In this document: in pieces, positions 55,269 through 64,000 of the stretch
How positions within the stretch are numbered: position 1 is the stretch's first letter
How the letters are laid out: each line of letters opens with the position of its first letter
Source: Dechloromonas sp. HYN0024
GTDB lineage: Bacteria; Pseudomonadota; Gammaproteobacteria; Burkholderiales; Rhodocyclaceae
Assembly (NCBI RefSeq): GCF_003441615.1
Contig: NZ_CP031842.1
Coordinates: forward strand, 1,940,501 to 2,004,500
DNA: 64,000 nt
Direction of reading: 5' to 3'
Program-made: the position numbers and the translations under genes
Notes under the pieces: generated by a model
Seen by the model: the letters and a program-made list of their open reading frames with translations, nothing else
What the model was told of the DNA's origin: nothing
Database searches by the model: none

Positions 55269-58103
55269 TCAGTACTCGATCTTGCCCAGTGCGGACTCGA
55301 CCAGTGCCTTTTGTTGCTCATTGTGCTTGGCCAGATAGCCAACCGCCGGTGACGAAGAGGCCGGACGCGAGACCAGCAACATCTTCTGTTTGACGCCCAG
55401 CTGGGTATCCAGATGGTGACGCGAGGCAATCCAGTACCAGGCGCCCTGATTGCGCGGCTCTTCCTGGGTCCAGACAACTTCGGTTGCCTTCGGATACTTG
55501 GCCAGTTCCTTCTCGAGGGAATCCTTCGGGAAGGGGTACAGCTGTTCGACGCGAACGATGGCGATGTCGGTGATCTTCTTTTCCCGACGGGCAGCCAGCA
55601 GGTCATAGTAAACCTTGCCACAGCAGAGGAGTACGCGCTTGACCTTCTTCGGATCGATGTCGTCGATTTCGCCAATGACGCGCTTGAATTCGCCCGTGGC
55701 CAGCTCTTCCATGCTGCAGGCAGCATCCTTGTGACGGAGCAACGACTTCGGCGTCATGACGATCAGCGGCTTGCGCTGCATGCGCACGCCCTGACGGCGC
55801 AGCATGTGGAAGACCTGGGCGGCCGTGGTCGGCACGCAGACTTCCATGTTCATTTCGGCACACAGCTGCATGTAGCGTTCGAGGCGGGCGGAAGAGTGTT
55901 CCGGACCCTGGCCTTCGTAGCCATGCGGCAGCAGCATGACGAGACCGCAGGCACGGCCCCACTTGGCTTCGCCCGAGGCGATGAACTGGTCGATGACAAC
56001 CTGGGCGCCGTTGGCGAAGTCGCCGAACTGACCTTCCCAGACCACCATTTCATACGGATTGGCCGAGGCGTAGCCGTAGTCGAAAGCGAGCACTGCTTCT
56101 TCGGACAGCACGGAGTCGTAGCACTGGAAGCCAGCCTGTTTTTCCTGCAGGTTCTTCAGCGGGTAATAGGTACCCTCGTCCCAGTTCGTCCGGTTCTGGT
56201 CATGGAAAGCAGCATGGCGGTGGAAGAAGGTACCGCGACCAACGTCCTCACCGGAGATGCGCACACCATAGCCGGAAACCAGCAGCGAGGCGTAAGCCAG
56301 GTTCTCGGCCATACCCCAGTCGACCGGCAGCTTGCCTTCGCCCATGGCAGCACGATCTTCGGCAATCTTCTTGACGCGGGAATGGAGCGTGTAGCCTTCC
56401 GGGAACGTCGTCAGACGCTTCGACAGGCGCTTGAGTTCCTTCATCGGCACCGTGGTATCGCAGGTCTCGATGTAGTTCTTGGTCAGGAACGGCGTCCAGT
56501 CGATGGTATTGGCATGCTTGTAGCCAGCCAGCACCGGGTTGTAGAGCAGTTCGCCCTTGTCCAGATGCTCGCGGTACTGGGCGATCATCTGATCCGGGCC
56601 ATCAGCCGGCAGAACGCCTTCGGCAATCAGCTTGTCGCCGTAAACCTTGCGGGTACCCGGATGCTTGCTGATGATCTTGTACATCAGCGGCTGGGTGACC
56701 ATCGGCTCGTCCTGCTCGTTGTGGCCGAGCTTGCGGAAACAGATGATGTCGACGACGACATCCTTCTTGAACTGCTGACGGAACTCCATGGCCAGTTGGG
56801 TAACCAGCGCAACAGCTTCCGGATCATCACCGTTGACGTGGAAGATCGGCGCATCGGCCATCTTGAAAATATCGGTGCAGTAGTGGCCGGAGCGGTAGTC
56901 GCGCGGGTCGCTGGTGGTGAAACCGATCTGGTTGTTGACGACGATGTGCAGCGTGCCGCCCGTGCCGTAACCACGCGTCTGAGCGAAGTTGAGCATTTCC
57001 TGGTTGACGCCCTGGCCGGCCACGGCGGAGTCGCCATGCACAACGACCGGCAACACCTTTGACTTGCCTTCTTCGCCACGACGAACCTGGCGGGCATAGA
57101 CCGAGCCTTCGACCACCGGGTTGACGATTTCGAGGTGCGACGGGTTGAACGCCAGCGTCAGGTGGCACGGGCCTCCCGGGGTGGACACGTCGGACGAGAA
57201 GCCCATGTGGTACTTGACGTCGCCGGCCGACAGGTCGCTCTTCTTCTTGCCTTCAAATTCAGCGAAGAGCATGGACGGGGCCTTGCCCAGCGTATTGACG
57301 AGGACGTTGAGACGACCGCGGTGGGCCATGCCGATGACGACTTCATCGATACCCAGCTTGCCGCCGGTACGGATCGCTTCGTCCATGGAGACGATCAGCG
57401 ACTCGCCGCCTTCGAGCGAGAAGCGCTTCTGGCCGACGTACTTGGTATGCAGGTAGCGTTCGAGGGTCTCGGCAGCCGTCAGACGCTCAAGCAGACGCTT
57501 CTTCTGGTCGGCGCTGTAGGTCGGACGCGAACGGATGCTCTCGAGGCGTTCCTGCATCCAGCGCTTTTCGTTGTAGTCGGACATGTACATGTACTCGACG
57601 CCGACGGTGCCGCAATAGGTCTGCTTCAGGGTTTCGAGGATGTCGCCGAGCTTGGCGGTATCCGGCAGACCTTTAAGCGAACCGACGCTGAACGTCTGGT
57701 TCAGGTCGGCATCGGTGAAGCCGTAAAAAGACGGCTCCAGTTCATCAATTTTCGGACGGGCCAGACGCTTGAGCGGATCAAGGTCAGCCCAACGGGTACC
57801 GATCGAGCGATAAGCGGTGACCATCTGTCCGACCGCAGATTGCTTCTTGTTGTCACCACCGGCCGCCGGAGCCGGACGGAAACCGCCATCCTTGGCCAGT
57901 TCGGCAAAGGCGGAAATAACCGGGGCGTGCGCCACATCGCGTGCAACGTAGCCGGGCATCTGGGCCAGGCGATCAAAATAGTCGCGCCATTCGGCCGGCA
58001 CGGAGGTCGGATCATTCAGGTAGTTTTCATACAGCTCTTCAACAAACGGCGCATTGCCGCCGAAGTACATCGTGCTGTCGAACAGATTATTCATCGTAGT
58101 CAT
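55269..58103 (-). CDS. odhA: 2-oxoglutarate dehydrogenase E1
   Basis: The thiamine-diphosphate E1 (SucA/OdhA), 944 residues, decarboxylates 2-oxoglutarate and succinylates E2. Landmarks are the E2-binding start (MYFGGNAPFVEELYENYLNDPTSVPAEWRDYF), GMAHRGRLNVLVN, the ThDP/Mg site GDSAVAGQG, NNQIGFTTSDPRD and the C-terminal GRACGLVMLLPHGYEGQGPEHSSARLERYMQLC. Start 58103 follows AGAGGGG; the frame extends upstream into gltA but that part is not coding. A terminator separates it from gltA. Confidence 0.96.
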   Translation of the reverse strand: MTTMNNLFDSTMYFGGNAPFVEELYENYLNDPTSVPAEWRDYFDRLAQMPGYVARDVAHAPVISAFAELAKDGGFRPAPAAGGDNKKQSAVGQMVTAYRSIGTRWADLDPLKRLARPKIDELEPSFYGFTDADLNQTFSVGSLKGLPDTAKLGDILETLKQTYCGTVGVEYMYMSDYNEKRWMQERLESIRSRPTYSADQKKRLLERLTAAETLERYLHTKYVGQKRFSLEGGESLIVSMDEAIRTGGKLGIDEVVIGMAHRGRLNVLVNTLGKAPSMLFAEFEGKKKSDLSAGDVKYHMGFSSDVSTPGGPCHLTLAFNPSHLEIVNPVVEGSVYARQVRRGEEGKSKVLPVVVHGDSAVAGQGVNQEMLNFAQTRGYGTGGTLHIVVNNQIGFTTSDPRDYRSGHYCTDIFKMADAPIFHVNGDDPEAVALVTQLAMEFRQQFKKDVVVDIICFRKLGHNEQDEPMVTQPLMYKIISKHPGTRKVYGDKLIAEGVLPADGPDQMIAQYREHLDKGELLYNPVLAGYKHANTIDWTPFLTKNYIETCDTTVPMKELKRLSKRLTTFPEGYTLHSRVKKIAEDRAAMGEGKLPVDWGMAENLAYASLLVSGYGVRISGEDVGRGTFFHRHAAFHDQNRTNWDEGTYYPLKNLQEKQAGFQCYDSVLSEEAVLAFDYGYASANPYEMVVWEGQFGDFANGAQVVIDQFIASGEAKWGRACGLVMLLPHGYEGQGPEHSSARLERYMQLCAEMNMEVCVPTTAAQVFHMLRRQGVRMQRKPLIVMTPKSLLRHKDAACSMEELATGEFKRVIGEIDDIDPKKVKRVLLCCGKVYYDLLAARREKKITDIAIVRVEQLYPFPKDSLEKELAKYPKATEVVWTQEEPRNQGAWYWIASRHHLDTQLGVKQKMLLVSRPASSSPAVGYLAKHNEQQKALVESALGKIEY

Positions 58104-58170
58104 AGGCGTCCCCTCTAGGGTATTTTTTCCACTGTTGTCACCGCTCAACTGGTGACGATTTTCCGCAGGT

Positions 58171-58197
58171 AAAAAAAGGGCGGCCACACGGCCGCCC
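58171..58197 (-). terminator. Intrinsic terminator between gltA and odhA
   Basis: Perfect 8-bp GC stem (58178-58185 with 58190-58197, 4-base loop) followed by T7 on the minus strand. It lies 10 bases after gltA, so odhA-odhB-lpdA probably need read-through or their own promoter in 58104-58170. Confidence 0.9.
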
Positions 58198-58207
58198 AGT
58201 TTATTTC

Positions 58208-59506
58208 TTAGCCGCGTTGGGCAAGCGGCATGACGTCGCGTCGAGCGGCGCCCATGTAGAGCTGGCGCGGACGACCGATCTTGTATTCCGGATCGGTGAT
58301 CATTTCTTCCCACTGCGTCATCCAGCCAACCGTACGGGCCAGCGCGAAGATACAGGTGAACATTTCGGTCGGAATGCCAATGGCCTTCTGCACGATACCG
58401 GAGTAGAAGTCGACGTTCGGGTAGAGCTTCTTCTCGACGAAGTACGGATCTTCCAGGGCGATCTTTTCGAGTTCCATGGCCAGCTTGAACAGGCGGTCGT
58501 TTTGCAGGCCGAGTTCAGACAGGACATCGAAACAGACCTTGCGCATGAGCTTGGCGCGCGGGTCGAAGTTCTTGTAGACGCGGTGACCGAAGCCCATCAG
58601 CTTGAAGGAATCGTTCTTGTCCTTGGCGCGGTTGATGTATTCACCGACCTTGGACACGTCACCGATCTGCTCGAGCATCTGCAGGCAGGCTTCGTTCGCA
58701 CCGCCGTGCGCCGGGCCCCACAGACAGGCGATACCGGCGGCGATACAGGCGAAGGGATTGGCACCCGACGAACCGGCCAGACGGACGGTCGAGGTCGAGG
58801 CGTTCTGCTCATGATCGGCATGCAGCGTGAAGATGGTGTCCAGCGCATTGACCAGAACCGGGTTCGGCTTGTACTTCTCGCACGGATTACCGAACATCAT
58901 GCGCATGAAGTTGGCGGTGTAATCCAGTTCGTTGTCCGGATACATGAACGGCGCACCGGTGTTGTACTTGTAGGCCATGGCGACGATGGTCGGCATCTTG
59001 GCGACGAGGCGGTTGAAGCTGACGTTCCGGTGCTCGGCATCGGAGAAGTCCATGGCATCGTGGTAGAAGGCCGACAGAGCACCAACGACGCCAGTCATGA
59101 CGGCCATCGGGTGGGCATCGCGACGGAAGCCGGAGTAGAACTTGGTCAGTTGCTCATGCACCATCGTGTGGTTCTTGATGGTGTTTTCGAAAGTGGACTT
59201 TTGCTTGGCGTTCGGCAGTTCGCCGTTCTTCAGCAGATAGGTCACTTCGAGGAAGTTGCAGTTCTCAGCCAGTTGCTCGATCGGGTAGCCACGGTAGAGC
59301 AGTTCGCCCTTGTCGCCGTCGATGAAGGTAACCGTCGATTTGCAGCTGGCGGTGGAAAGGAAGCCGGAGTCATAGGTGAACAGTCCGGTCTTGGCACCAA
59401 GGGTACGGATATCGACGCAGTCGTTGCCGTGCGTCGGAGTCATGATCTGGAATTCGACGGGAGCCTGTCCATCGATGTTCAAAATTGCCTTGCGTTCAGT
59501 CGTCAT
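58208..59506 (-). CDS. gltA: Citrate synthase GltA
   Basis: A 432-residue type I (hexameric, NADH-controlled class) citrate synthase. Catalytic regions are [25 protein letters not shown], with the His and the Asp nearby, [27 protein letters not shown] and the C-terminal [13 protein letters not shown] and [17 protein letters not shown] precedes the ATG. It sits between sdhE and odhA on the minus strand; the 83-base gap from sdhE may hold its own promoter. Confidence 0.96.
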   Translation of the reverse strand: MTTERKAILNIDGQAPVEFQIMTPTHGNDCVDIRTLGAKTGLFTYDSGFLSTASCKSTVTFIDGDKGELLYRGYPIEQLAENCNFLEVTYLLKNGELPNAKQKSTFENTIKNHTMVHEQLTKFYSGFRRDAHPMAVMTGVVGALSAFYHDAMDFSDAEHRNVSFNRLVAKMPTIVAMAYKYNTGAPFMYPDNELDYTANFMRMMFGNPCEKYKPNPVLVNALDTIFTLHADHEQNASTSTVRLAGSSGANPFACIAAGIACLWGPAHGGANEACLQMLEQIGDVSKVGEYINRAKDKNDSFKLMGFGHRVYKNFDPRAKLMRKVCFDVLSELGLQNDRLFKLAMELEKIALEDPYFVEKKLYPNVDFYSGIVQKAIGIPTEMFTCIFALARTVGWMTQWEEMITDPEYKIGRPRQLYMGAARRDVMPLAQRG

Positions 59507-59589
59507 GGAGTCATCCCTTTACAGGTGTTGGTTGTAACTGCAATGCCAAAAAAGCGGTCAACATTCCTACGATAAAATGCCAACCTTAC

Positions 59590-59838
59590 TCAACTCTTAC
59601 TACGAATCAGCGCGACCATCTGCGCCAAGCGAGGATCATCGATCTCGGCCTTGCCGGTCAGCAAGTCCCAGAGATCGTAATCCTCCATGTCGGCAAGCGC
59701 CACGAACGCCTGTTGCTGTTCATCGTTTAGCTTCTCAAACTCGCCACCATCAAGAAAACGCGTCAGGGTGATATCGAGTTCGAGCAGCGCACGACGAATA
59801 CAACGCCAGCGCAGACGTTCGTAGTCCGCTCTTTCCAT
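59590..59838 (-). CDS. sdhE: Succinate dehydrogenase flavinylation factor SdhE
   Basis: An 82-residue DUF339 protein that helps attach FAD covalently to SdhA. It begins MERADYERLRWRCIRRALLELD; the start overlaps the sdhB stop (TGATG). The usual RGxxE motif reads R-A-L-L-E here: the glycine is alanine while Arg and Glu remain. The family segment LNDEQQQAFVALADMEDYDLWDLLTGK is normal. Upstream in-frame sequence lies inside sdhB and is excluded. Confidence 0.9.
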   Translation of the reverse strand: MERADYERLRWRCIRRALLELDITLTRFLDGGEFEKLNDEQQQAFVALADMEDYDLWDLLTGKAEIDDPRLAQMVALIRSKS

Positions 59839-60548
59839 CAGACGGCGCGACGGACCATCATGTCCTTGATCTTGCCAATGGCCTTGGTCGGGTTCAGACC
59901 CTTCGGGCACACGTCAACACAGTTCATGATGGAGTGGCAACGGAACAGACGATACGGGTCTTCGAGATTGTCGAGACGCTCGTTGGTCGCCTGGTCGCGC
60001 GTGTCGGCGATGAAGCGGTAAGCGGCGAGCAGGCCGGCCGGGCCGACGAACTTGTCCGGGTTCCACCAGAACGACGGGCAAGAGGTCGAGCAGCAGGCGC
60101 ACAGGATGCACTCGTACAGACCGTTCAGCTCTTCACGATCCTCTGGCGACTGGAGGCGCTCGCGCTCCGGAGCCGGATCATTGTTGATGAGGTAGGGCTT
60201 GATCGAGTGATACTGCTTGAAGAACTGGGTCATGTCGACGATCAGGTCGCGAATGACCGGCAGGCCCGGCAGCGGACGCAGGACGATGGGCTGCTTGAGG
60301 CTGTCGATATCGGTCAGACAGGCCAGACCGTTCTTGCCGTTGATGTTCATGGCATCGGAGCCACAAACACCTTCGCGACAGGAGCGGCGATAGGAGATCG
60401 CGTCGTCCTTGGCCTTGAGCTTGGTCAGCGCGTCGAGCAGCTTGCGGTCAGTCGGTTCGAGTTCGACCGAGATGTCCTGCATGTACGGCGCGTCGTCCTT
60501 GTCCGGATCGTAGCGATAGATACTGAATTGAACCATGCGTTTGCTCAT
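59838..60548 (-). CDS. sdhB: Succinate dehydrogenase iron-sulfur subunit SdhB
   Basis: A 236-residue subunit carrying three Fe-S clusters: [2Fe-2S] ligands in SCREGVCGSDAMNINGKNGLAC, [4Fe-4S] in CILCACCSTSCPS and [3Fe-4S] in CHSIMNCVDVCPKGLNP. It passes electrons from SdhA FAD to the quinone site. It is 12 bases after sdhA and overlaps sdhE. Confidence 0.97.
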   Translation of the reverse strand: MSKRMVQFSIYRYDPDKDDAPYMQDISVELEPTDRKLLDALTKLKAKDDAISYRRSCREGVCGSDAMNINGKNGLACLTDIDSLKQPIVLRPLPGLPVIRDLIVDMTQFFKQYHSIKPYLINNDPAPERERLQSPEDREELNGLYECILCACCSTSCPSFWWNPDKFVGPAGLLAAYRFIADTRDQATNERLDNLEDPYRLFRCHSIMNCVDVCPKGLNPTKAIGKIKDMMVRRAV

Positions 60549-60560
60549 TCTGGACTCCGA

Positions 60561-62345
60561 TTAGTACGAGCGCGTCTTGAGCGCAACAGGCTCGACGGTC
60601 AGGGGTTGCATGTTCACCGGCTTGTAGGTGATCGAGTTGTCGACCGGCGAGAACAGCGTGTGCTTCAGCCATTCCTTGTCGTTACGGCCGTTCGGGAACT
60701 CGGCGGTATCCGGCGCATCGTCGCGCACGTGGGCACCGCGGGACTCCTTGCGGGCTTCGGCGGAGATCATCGTGGCCTTGGCGACTTCGATCAGGTTTTC
60801 CATCTCGAGAGCTTCGGTCCGGGCCGTATTCCAGGCCATCGACTTGTCCTTGATTTCGAGATTGCGGGCTGCCTTCTCGACTTCGAGGATCTTCTCGACG
60901 CCCTGCTTGAGCATGTCGCCGAAACGGAACACACCAGCGTGATCCTGCATGGTGCGCTGCATGGCAAGACGGGTTTCGTGCACATTGGCACCACCCTTGC
61001 GGTTGTCCAGTGCAGAGATACGGGCCAGGGTCTTGTCGGCAACATCCTTCGGCAGTTCGCGATGAGCGCGGCCGGCCTTGAGATCTTCGACCGCCGAGTC
61101 ACCGGCCGACTTGCCGAAGACCAGCAGGTCGAGCAGCGAGTTGGTACCGAGACGGTTGGCACCGTGCACCGAAGCGCAAGCACATTCGCCACCAGCGTAG
61201 AAGCCGGGAACGATGCTGCTCATGTCGCCATCCTTGGGCATCACGACACGACCGGAGTAATGGGTCGGGATACCGCCCATCTGGTAGTGGCAGGTCGGGA
61301 CGACCGGCAGCGGCTCTTTCAGGCAATCGACACCGGCGAACTGCAGGCCGATTTCGTGAATGCCGGGCAGGCGCTTCATGATGGTGGCGGGGTCGAGGTG
61401 GGTGATGTCGAGCAGGACGTAGTCCTTGTTGACGCCACAACCGCGGCCTTCCTTGATTTCAGTCGCCATGGCGCGGGAAACCACGTCACGCGACGCGAGA
61501 TCCTTGGCGTTCGGGGCGTAACGCTCCATGAAGCGCTCCTTGCTGGAGTTCCGCAGGATGCCGCCTTCGCCGCGCACGCCTTCGGTAATCAGCACGCCCG
61601 CACCGGCCACGCCGGTCGGGTGGAACTGCCAGAATTCCATGTCTTCGAGCGGGATGCCGGCACGCGCCGCCATGCCCAGGCCGTCACCGGTATTGATGAA
61701 GGCGTTGGTCGAAGAGTAGAAGATACGGCCAGCACCACCGGTGGCGAAAATGGTGGCACGAGCGTGGAAGATCACGATCTGGCCGGTTTCCATTTCCATG
61801 GCGGTGACGCCGAGGACATGACCTTCTTCGTCGCGGATCAGGTCAAGGGCCATCCATTCCACGAAGAACTGGGTGTTGGCCTTGACGTTGCGCTGATACA
61901 TCGCGTGCAGCATGGCGTGACCGGTACGGTCAGCGGCAGCACAGGAGCGACGCACCGGCTTTTCGCCGAAGTTGGACATGTGGCCGCCGAACGGACGCTG
62001 ATAGATCTTGCCGTCATCGGTCCGGTCGAAAGGCATGCCGTAGTGTTCGAGCTCAACAACGACTTCGTTGGCCTTCTTGCACATGAATTCGATCGCGTCC
62101 TGGTCGCCGAGCCAGTCGGAGCCCTTGACGGTATCGTACATGTGCCACGTCCAGTGATCTTCCTCGGAGTTACCGAGCGAAGCGGCCACCCCACCCTGCG
62201 CCGCAACGGTGTGCGAACGGGTCGGGAAAACCTTGGACAGGACGGCGGTCTTCAGACCAGCCTCGGACAATTGAATGGCGGAACGCAGACCGGCACCACC
62301 GGCGCCAACGATCACCGCATCAAACTTGAGAACAGGAATACTCAC
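60561..62345 (-). CDS. sdhA: Succinate dehydrogenase flavoprotein subunit SdhA
   Basis: A 594-residue catalytic subunit. FAD site DAVIVGAGGAGLRSAIQLSEAG, covalent-FAD His in SHTVAAQGG, substrate region HPTGVAGAGVLITEGVRGEGG and QYRPFGGHMSNFGEK, GTNSLLDLLVFG and the C-terminal HTLFSPVDNSITYKPVN. The frame opens at 62378, but GTG 62345 is chosen because GGAGG lies 8 bases upstream and it gives the usual N-terminus, two bases after sdhD. Confidence 0.96.
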   Translation of the reverse strand: MSIPVLKFDAVIVGAGGAGLRSAIQLSEAGLKTAVLSKVFPTRSHTVAAQGGVAASLGNSEEDHWTWHMYDTVKGSDWLGDQDAIEFMCKKANEVVVELEHYGMPFDRTDDGKIYQRPFGGHMSNFGEKPVRRSCAAADRTGHAMLHAMYQRNVKANTQFFVEWMALDLIRDEEGHVLGVTAMEMETGQIVIFHARATIFATGGAGRIFYSSTNAFINTGDGLGMAARAGIPLEDMEFWQFHPTGVAGAGVLITEGVRGEGGILRNSSKERFMERYAPNAKDLASRDVVSRAMATEIKEGRGCGVNKDYVLLDITHLDPATIMKRLPGIHEIGLQFAGVDCLKEPLPVVPTCHYQMGGIPTHYSGRVVMPKDGDMSSIVPGFYAGGECACASVHGANRLGTNSLLDLLVFGKSAGDSAVEDLKAGRAHRELPKDVADKTLARISALDNRKGGANVHETRLAMQRTMQDHAGVFRFGDMLKQGVEKILEVEKAARNLEIKDKSMAWNTARTEALEMENLIEVAKATMISAEARKESRGAHVRDDAPDTAEFPNGRNDKEWLKHTLFSPVDNSITYKPVNMQPLTVEPVALKTRSY

Positions 62346-62347
62346 GC

Positions 62348-62695
62348 TTACAGCCTCCAGAGAATCGCAGCAGCCCACGCGGTGTAACCCACCAGCGCAG
62401 CAGCGGTCAGAACGTGCAGGGACAGGCGCAGGCCAGTCGGCTTCACGTAGTCCATCCAGATGTCACGAATACCAATCCAGGCGTGATAGAACAGACTGAC
62501 GAAGAAAAGGAAGGTCAGGAACTTGATGACGCCATTGGCGAACACGCCCTGCCAGGCTTCGAAGGTCGACGGACGGACGATCAACAGCACGGCAGCGATC
62601 AACACCGAATAGACCGCCATGATGACGGCCGTGGCGCGCTGGATGATCCAGTCCTTCAGGCCGTAGTGGGCACCGACAACAATACGGTTAATCAC
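62348..62695 (-). CDS. sdhD: Succinate dehydrogenase membrane anchor SdhD
   Basis: A 115-residue membrane subunit with three helices (TAVIMAVYSVLIAAVLLIV, FLTFLFFVSLFYHAWIGIRDIW, LHVLTAAALVGYTAWAAAILW). The heme b ligand His is in LFYHAWIGIRDIWMDYVKP. The GTG start overlaps the sdhC stop (GTGA), which favours 62695 over the TTG at 62710. Confidence 0.94.
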   Translation of the reverse strand: MINRIVVGAHYGLKDWIIQRATAVIMAVYSVLIAAVLLIVRPSTFEAWQGVFANGVIKFLTFLFFVSLFYHAWIGIRDIWMDYVKPTGLRLSLHVLTAAALVGYTAWAAAILWRL

Positions 62696-63081
62696 AGCAG
62701 CACCCCCCAAATCAGGATCGCAGCCAGCGGAAGGCTGACGGCCATAACAACACCCGCCGACTTGCGGGCAGCTTCCTTCTCGATACCGATGTGCAGGTCG
62801 AGCAGGAGGAAGCGGATGCCAGCACAGAAGTGATGGACAAAGGCCCAGATAAGGCCCGCCAGAATCGCCTTGACCAGCCAGAATCCGGCAACCGCCTTAA
62901 AGGCAGCAAAACTTTCAGGGGAACCTACACTGGCGCCGAAGAGCCAGAGCATTACCGGGATACAAAGAAACAATCCGGCACCGCTGACGCGATGAAGAAT
63001 CGAAACCTTGCCCGGCAGCGGCAACTTTATTGTAGTCAAGTCCAAATTTTTTGGACGTTTCTTGATGGTCATTTCTGCCAT
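62692..63081 (-). CDS. sdhC: Succinate dehydrogenase cytochrome b subunit SdhC
   Basis: A 129-residue membrane subunit: KKRPKNLDLTTIKLPLPGKVSILHRVSGAGLFLCIPVMLWLFG, with the conserved Ser and Arg of the quinone site in SILHRVSG, and the heme ligand His in FVHHFCAGIRFLLLDLHIG. Start 63081 follows GAGGGA. It is the first gene of the sdh chain. A TATAAT at 63149-63144 upstream on the minus strand may be part of its promoter. Confidence 0.94.
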   Translation of the reverse strand: MAEMTIKKRPKNLDLTTIKLPLPGKVSILHRVSGAGLFLCIPVMLWLFGASVGSPESFAAFKAVAGFWLVKAILAGLIWAFVHHFCAGIRFLLLDLHIGIEKEAARKSAGVVMAVSLPLAAILIWGVLL

Positions 63082-63143
63082 GAACGTCATCCCTCGCGTG
63101 AAGATGCGGTTATCCGCTTTTACGTGGTTTGAAAAGAACGGTA

Positions 63144-63149
63144 ATTATA
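63144..63149 (-). promoter_or_regulatory. Candidate -10 element of the sdh operon
   Basis: A perfect TATAAT on the minus strand lies 63 bases before the sdhC start, directly preceded by TG. No good -35 is seen at 17 bases, so an activator or extended -10 would be needed; the upstream GntR regulator is the obvious candidate. Confidence 0.4.
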
Positions 63150-63217
63150 CATTCAAAACTAGGTAGAGCATGCCTTGCGGGGCGCTTTCCGACCTAGTTC
63201 ATATGCACTGCACTGGC

Positions 63218-63973
63218 TCAACCCAAATCATTCCGGTAGTAATGATGCCGCGTCGAATAAAGACCACGCCGCCACTCAACCGCCTTGTTGCCATAGGTAT
63301 AGGCCGTTCTCTCAACGAGCAGAAGCGGCTCGCCGAGCGGCACACCGATTATCGCGGCACTCTGGGCATCGGCGCCAACAGCGCGCAGACGCTCTTCTGC
63401 ATGAATCATGCGAACGCCAAAATCACTCTCGAACAAGCTGTAGAGCGAACGTTCGCCGCCCCGCAACCTTTCCAGCACCAAACCATTGAACAGGTCCGCC
63501 ACCAGATAGATTTCATCAAAGACCACCGGCTCGCCACTGAACCGCAAGACCCGCTTGACAAGCACAACCGGGTCACCGGCCCGCAAGCCCAGTGCCGCTG
63601 CCACCGCTGCTGTCGCCTCGATGGTTTGGCAAAAGAAGGGGTCGCTGACGGCCTGGGCGGCCTGACCGTCATCCGGCACCAGCCTGAGAAAACGATAGAA
63701 GGAACGCGGGTCGCTATGCGTCGCGACAAACGTCCCCTTGCCCTGCCGCCTGACCAGCAGGTTCTCGGCAGCCATTTCGTCGATGGCTTTGCGGACCGTC
63801 CCCTGACTGACATTGAAGCGTGCCGCCAACTCACCCTCGCTGGGAATACCGTCACCCGGCCCCCACTCGCCCTCCTCCAGACTGCGGATGAGAAAATCCT
63901 TGATCTGGCGATAGAGCGGGCTGAAAGTCGGGGAGCTTAAGCGAGGTGCAGGACGAGAGGCGTCACGAGTCAT
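63218..63973 (-). CDS. GntR-family (HutC/UTRA) regulator
   Basis: A 251-residue regulator with an N-terminal GntR winged helix (PLYRQIKDFLIRSLEEGEWGPGDGIPSEGELAARFNVSQGTVRKAIDEMAAENLLVRRQGKGTFVA) and a C-terminal UTRA effector domain ending in RRGLYSTRHHYYRNDLG. It lies 136 bases upstream of sdhC on the same strand. This placement recurs in betaproteobacteria and suggests control of the TCA operon by a small-molecule effector; the effector is not known from sequence. Confidence 0.92.
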   Translation of the reverse strand: MTRDASRPAPRLSSPTFSPLYRQIKDFLIRSLEEGEWGPGDGIPSEGELAARFNVSQGTVRKAIDEMAAENLLVRRQGKGTFVATHSDPRSFYRFLRLVPDDGQAAQAVSDPFFCQTIEATAAVAAALGLRAGDPVVLVKRVLRFSGEPVVFDEIYLVADLFNGLVLERLRGGERSLYSLFESDFGVRMIHAEERLRAVGADAQSAAIIGVPLGEPLLLVERTAYTYGNKAVEWRRGLYSTRHHYYRNDLG

Positions 63974-64000
63974 GGTCCAAATTTCAGCACATTTCCGACA

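Noticed and set aside
59934..62387. 817-codon open frame on the plus strand opposite sdhA/sdhB
   Set aside because: It is fully antisense to two genes with complete active-site motifs; high GC at third positions keeps the opposite frame open. No ribosome site or known motif.

Overview
The window is GC-rich, densely coded DNA of a betaproteobacterium. The gene set points to the Rhodocyclales (Dechloromonas/Azonexus-like): class I PHA synthesis with a phasin-type repressor, a menaquinone pair (menB-menC), a one-strand TCA gene chain led by a GntR regulator, flaG, and many PAS/GGDEF/chemotaxis sensors. This taxonomic placement is inference from gene content, not from a search. No CRISPR array, insertion sequence with transposase, prophage or rRNA was seen.

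Layout. 1-4.5 kb: 3' part of a hybrid histidine kinase, menB-menC, then an old-yellow-enzyme gene coupled to an unknown gene. 4.6-8.6 kb: the PHA locus phaC-phaB-phaB followed by a terminator and phaR, all on the minus strand. 8.7-17.8 kb: housekeeping genes (ZIP transporter, pgeF, rluD, bamD, relA, a DMT exporter, mtfA, two alpha/beta hydrolases). 17.8-20.2 kb: a comEC gene broken by three frame changes. 20.3-27.7 kb: a DUF2062 protein, a chemoreceptor, lolD-lolC, an unknown protein coupled to recJ.

27.7-34.8 kb is the most accessory-looking stretch. It is bounded and punctuated by copies of a 25-bp imperfect palindrome (REP-like). It holds an adhesin-like 3' remnant, a sigma28-like promoter in front of an unknown gene and flaG, a periplasmic binding protein paired with a hybrid histidine kinase that is frameshifted by a perfect 7-bp tandem duplication, two very short unannotated genes with a strong terminator, and tRNA-Thr(GGT). 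34.8-41.2 kb: modB-modC without modA, a SIMPL protein, a GlsB-type membrane protein, and a LysR regulator divergent from an extradiol dioxygenase, cytochrome b561 and two YceI genes. 41.3-46.7 kb: lysS, an unknown gene, mnmC, metY. 47-50.2 kb: a PstS-like binding protein next to a membrane GGDEF-EAL protein. 50.3-52.4 kb: a secretin-N-domain protein, a small membrane protein and zapE. 52.5-64 kb: lpdA, odhB, odhA, gltA, sdhE, sdhB, sdhA, sdhD, sdhC and an upstream GntR regulator, all on the minus strand.

Genes working together: sdhCDAB-sdhE-gltA-odhAB-lpdA make succinate dehydrogenase, its flavinylation factor, citrate synthase and the 2-oxoglutarate dehydrogenase complex; menB/menC feed the quinone pool; phaC/phaB/phaR store and control carbon as PHA. 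Two separate loci pair a periplasmic binding protein with a membrane signalling enzyme and lack transport genes, which suggests ligand sensing rather than uptake.
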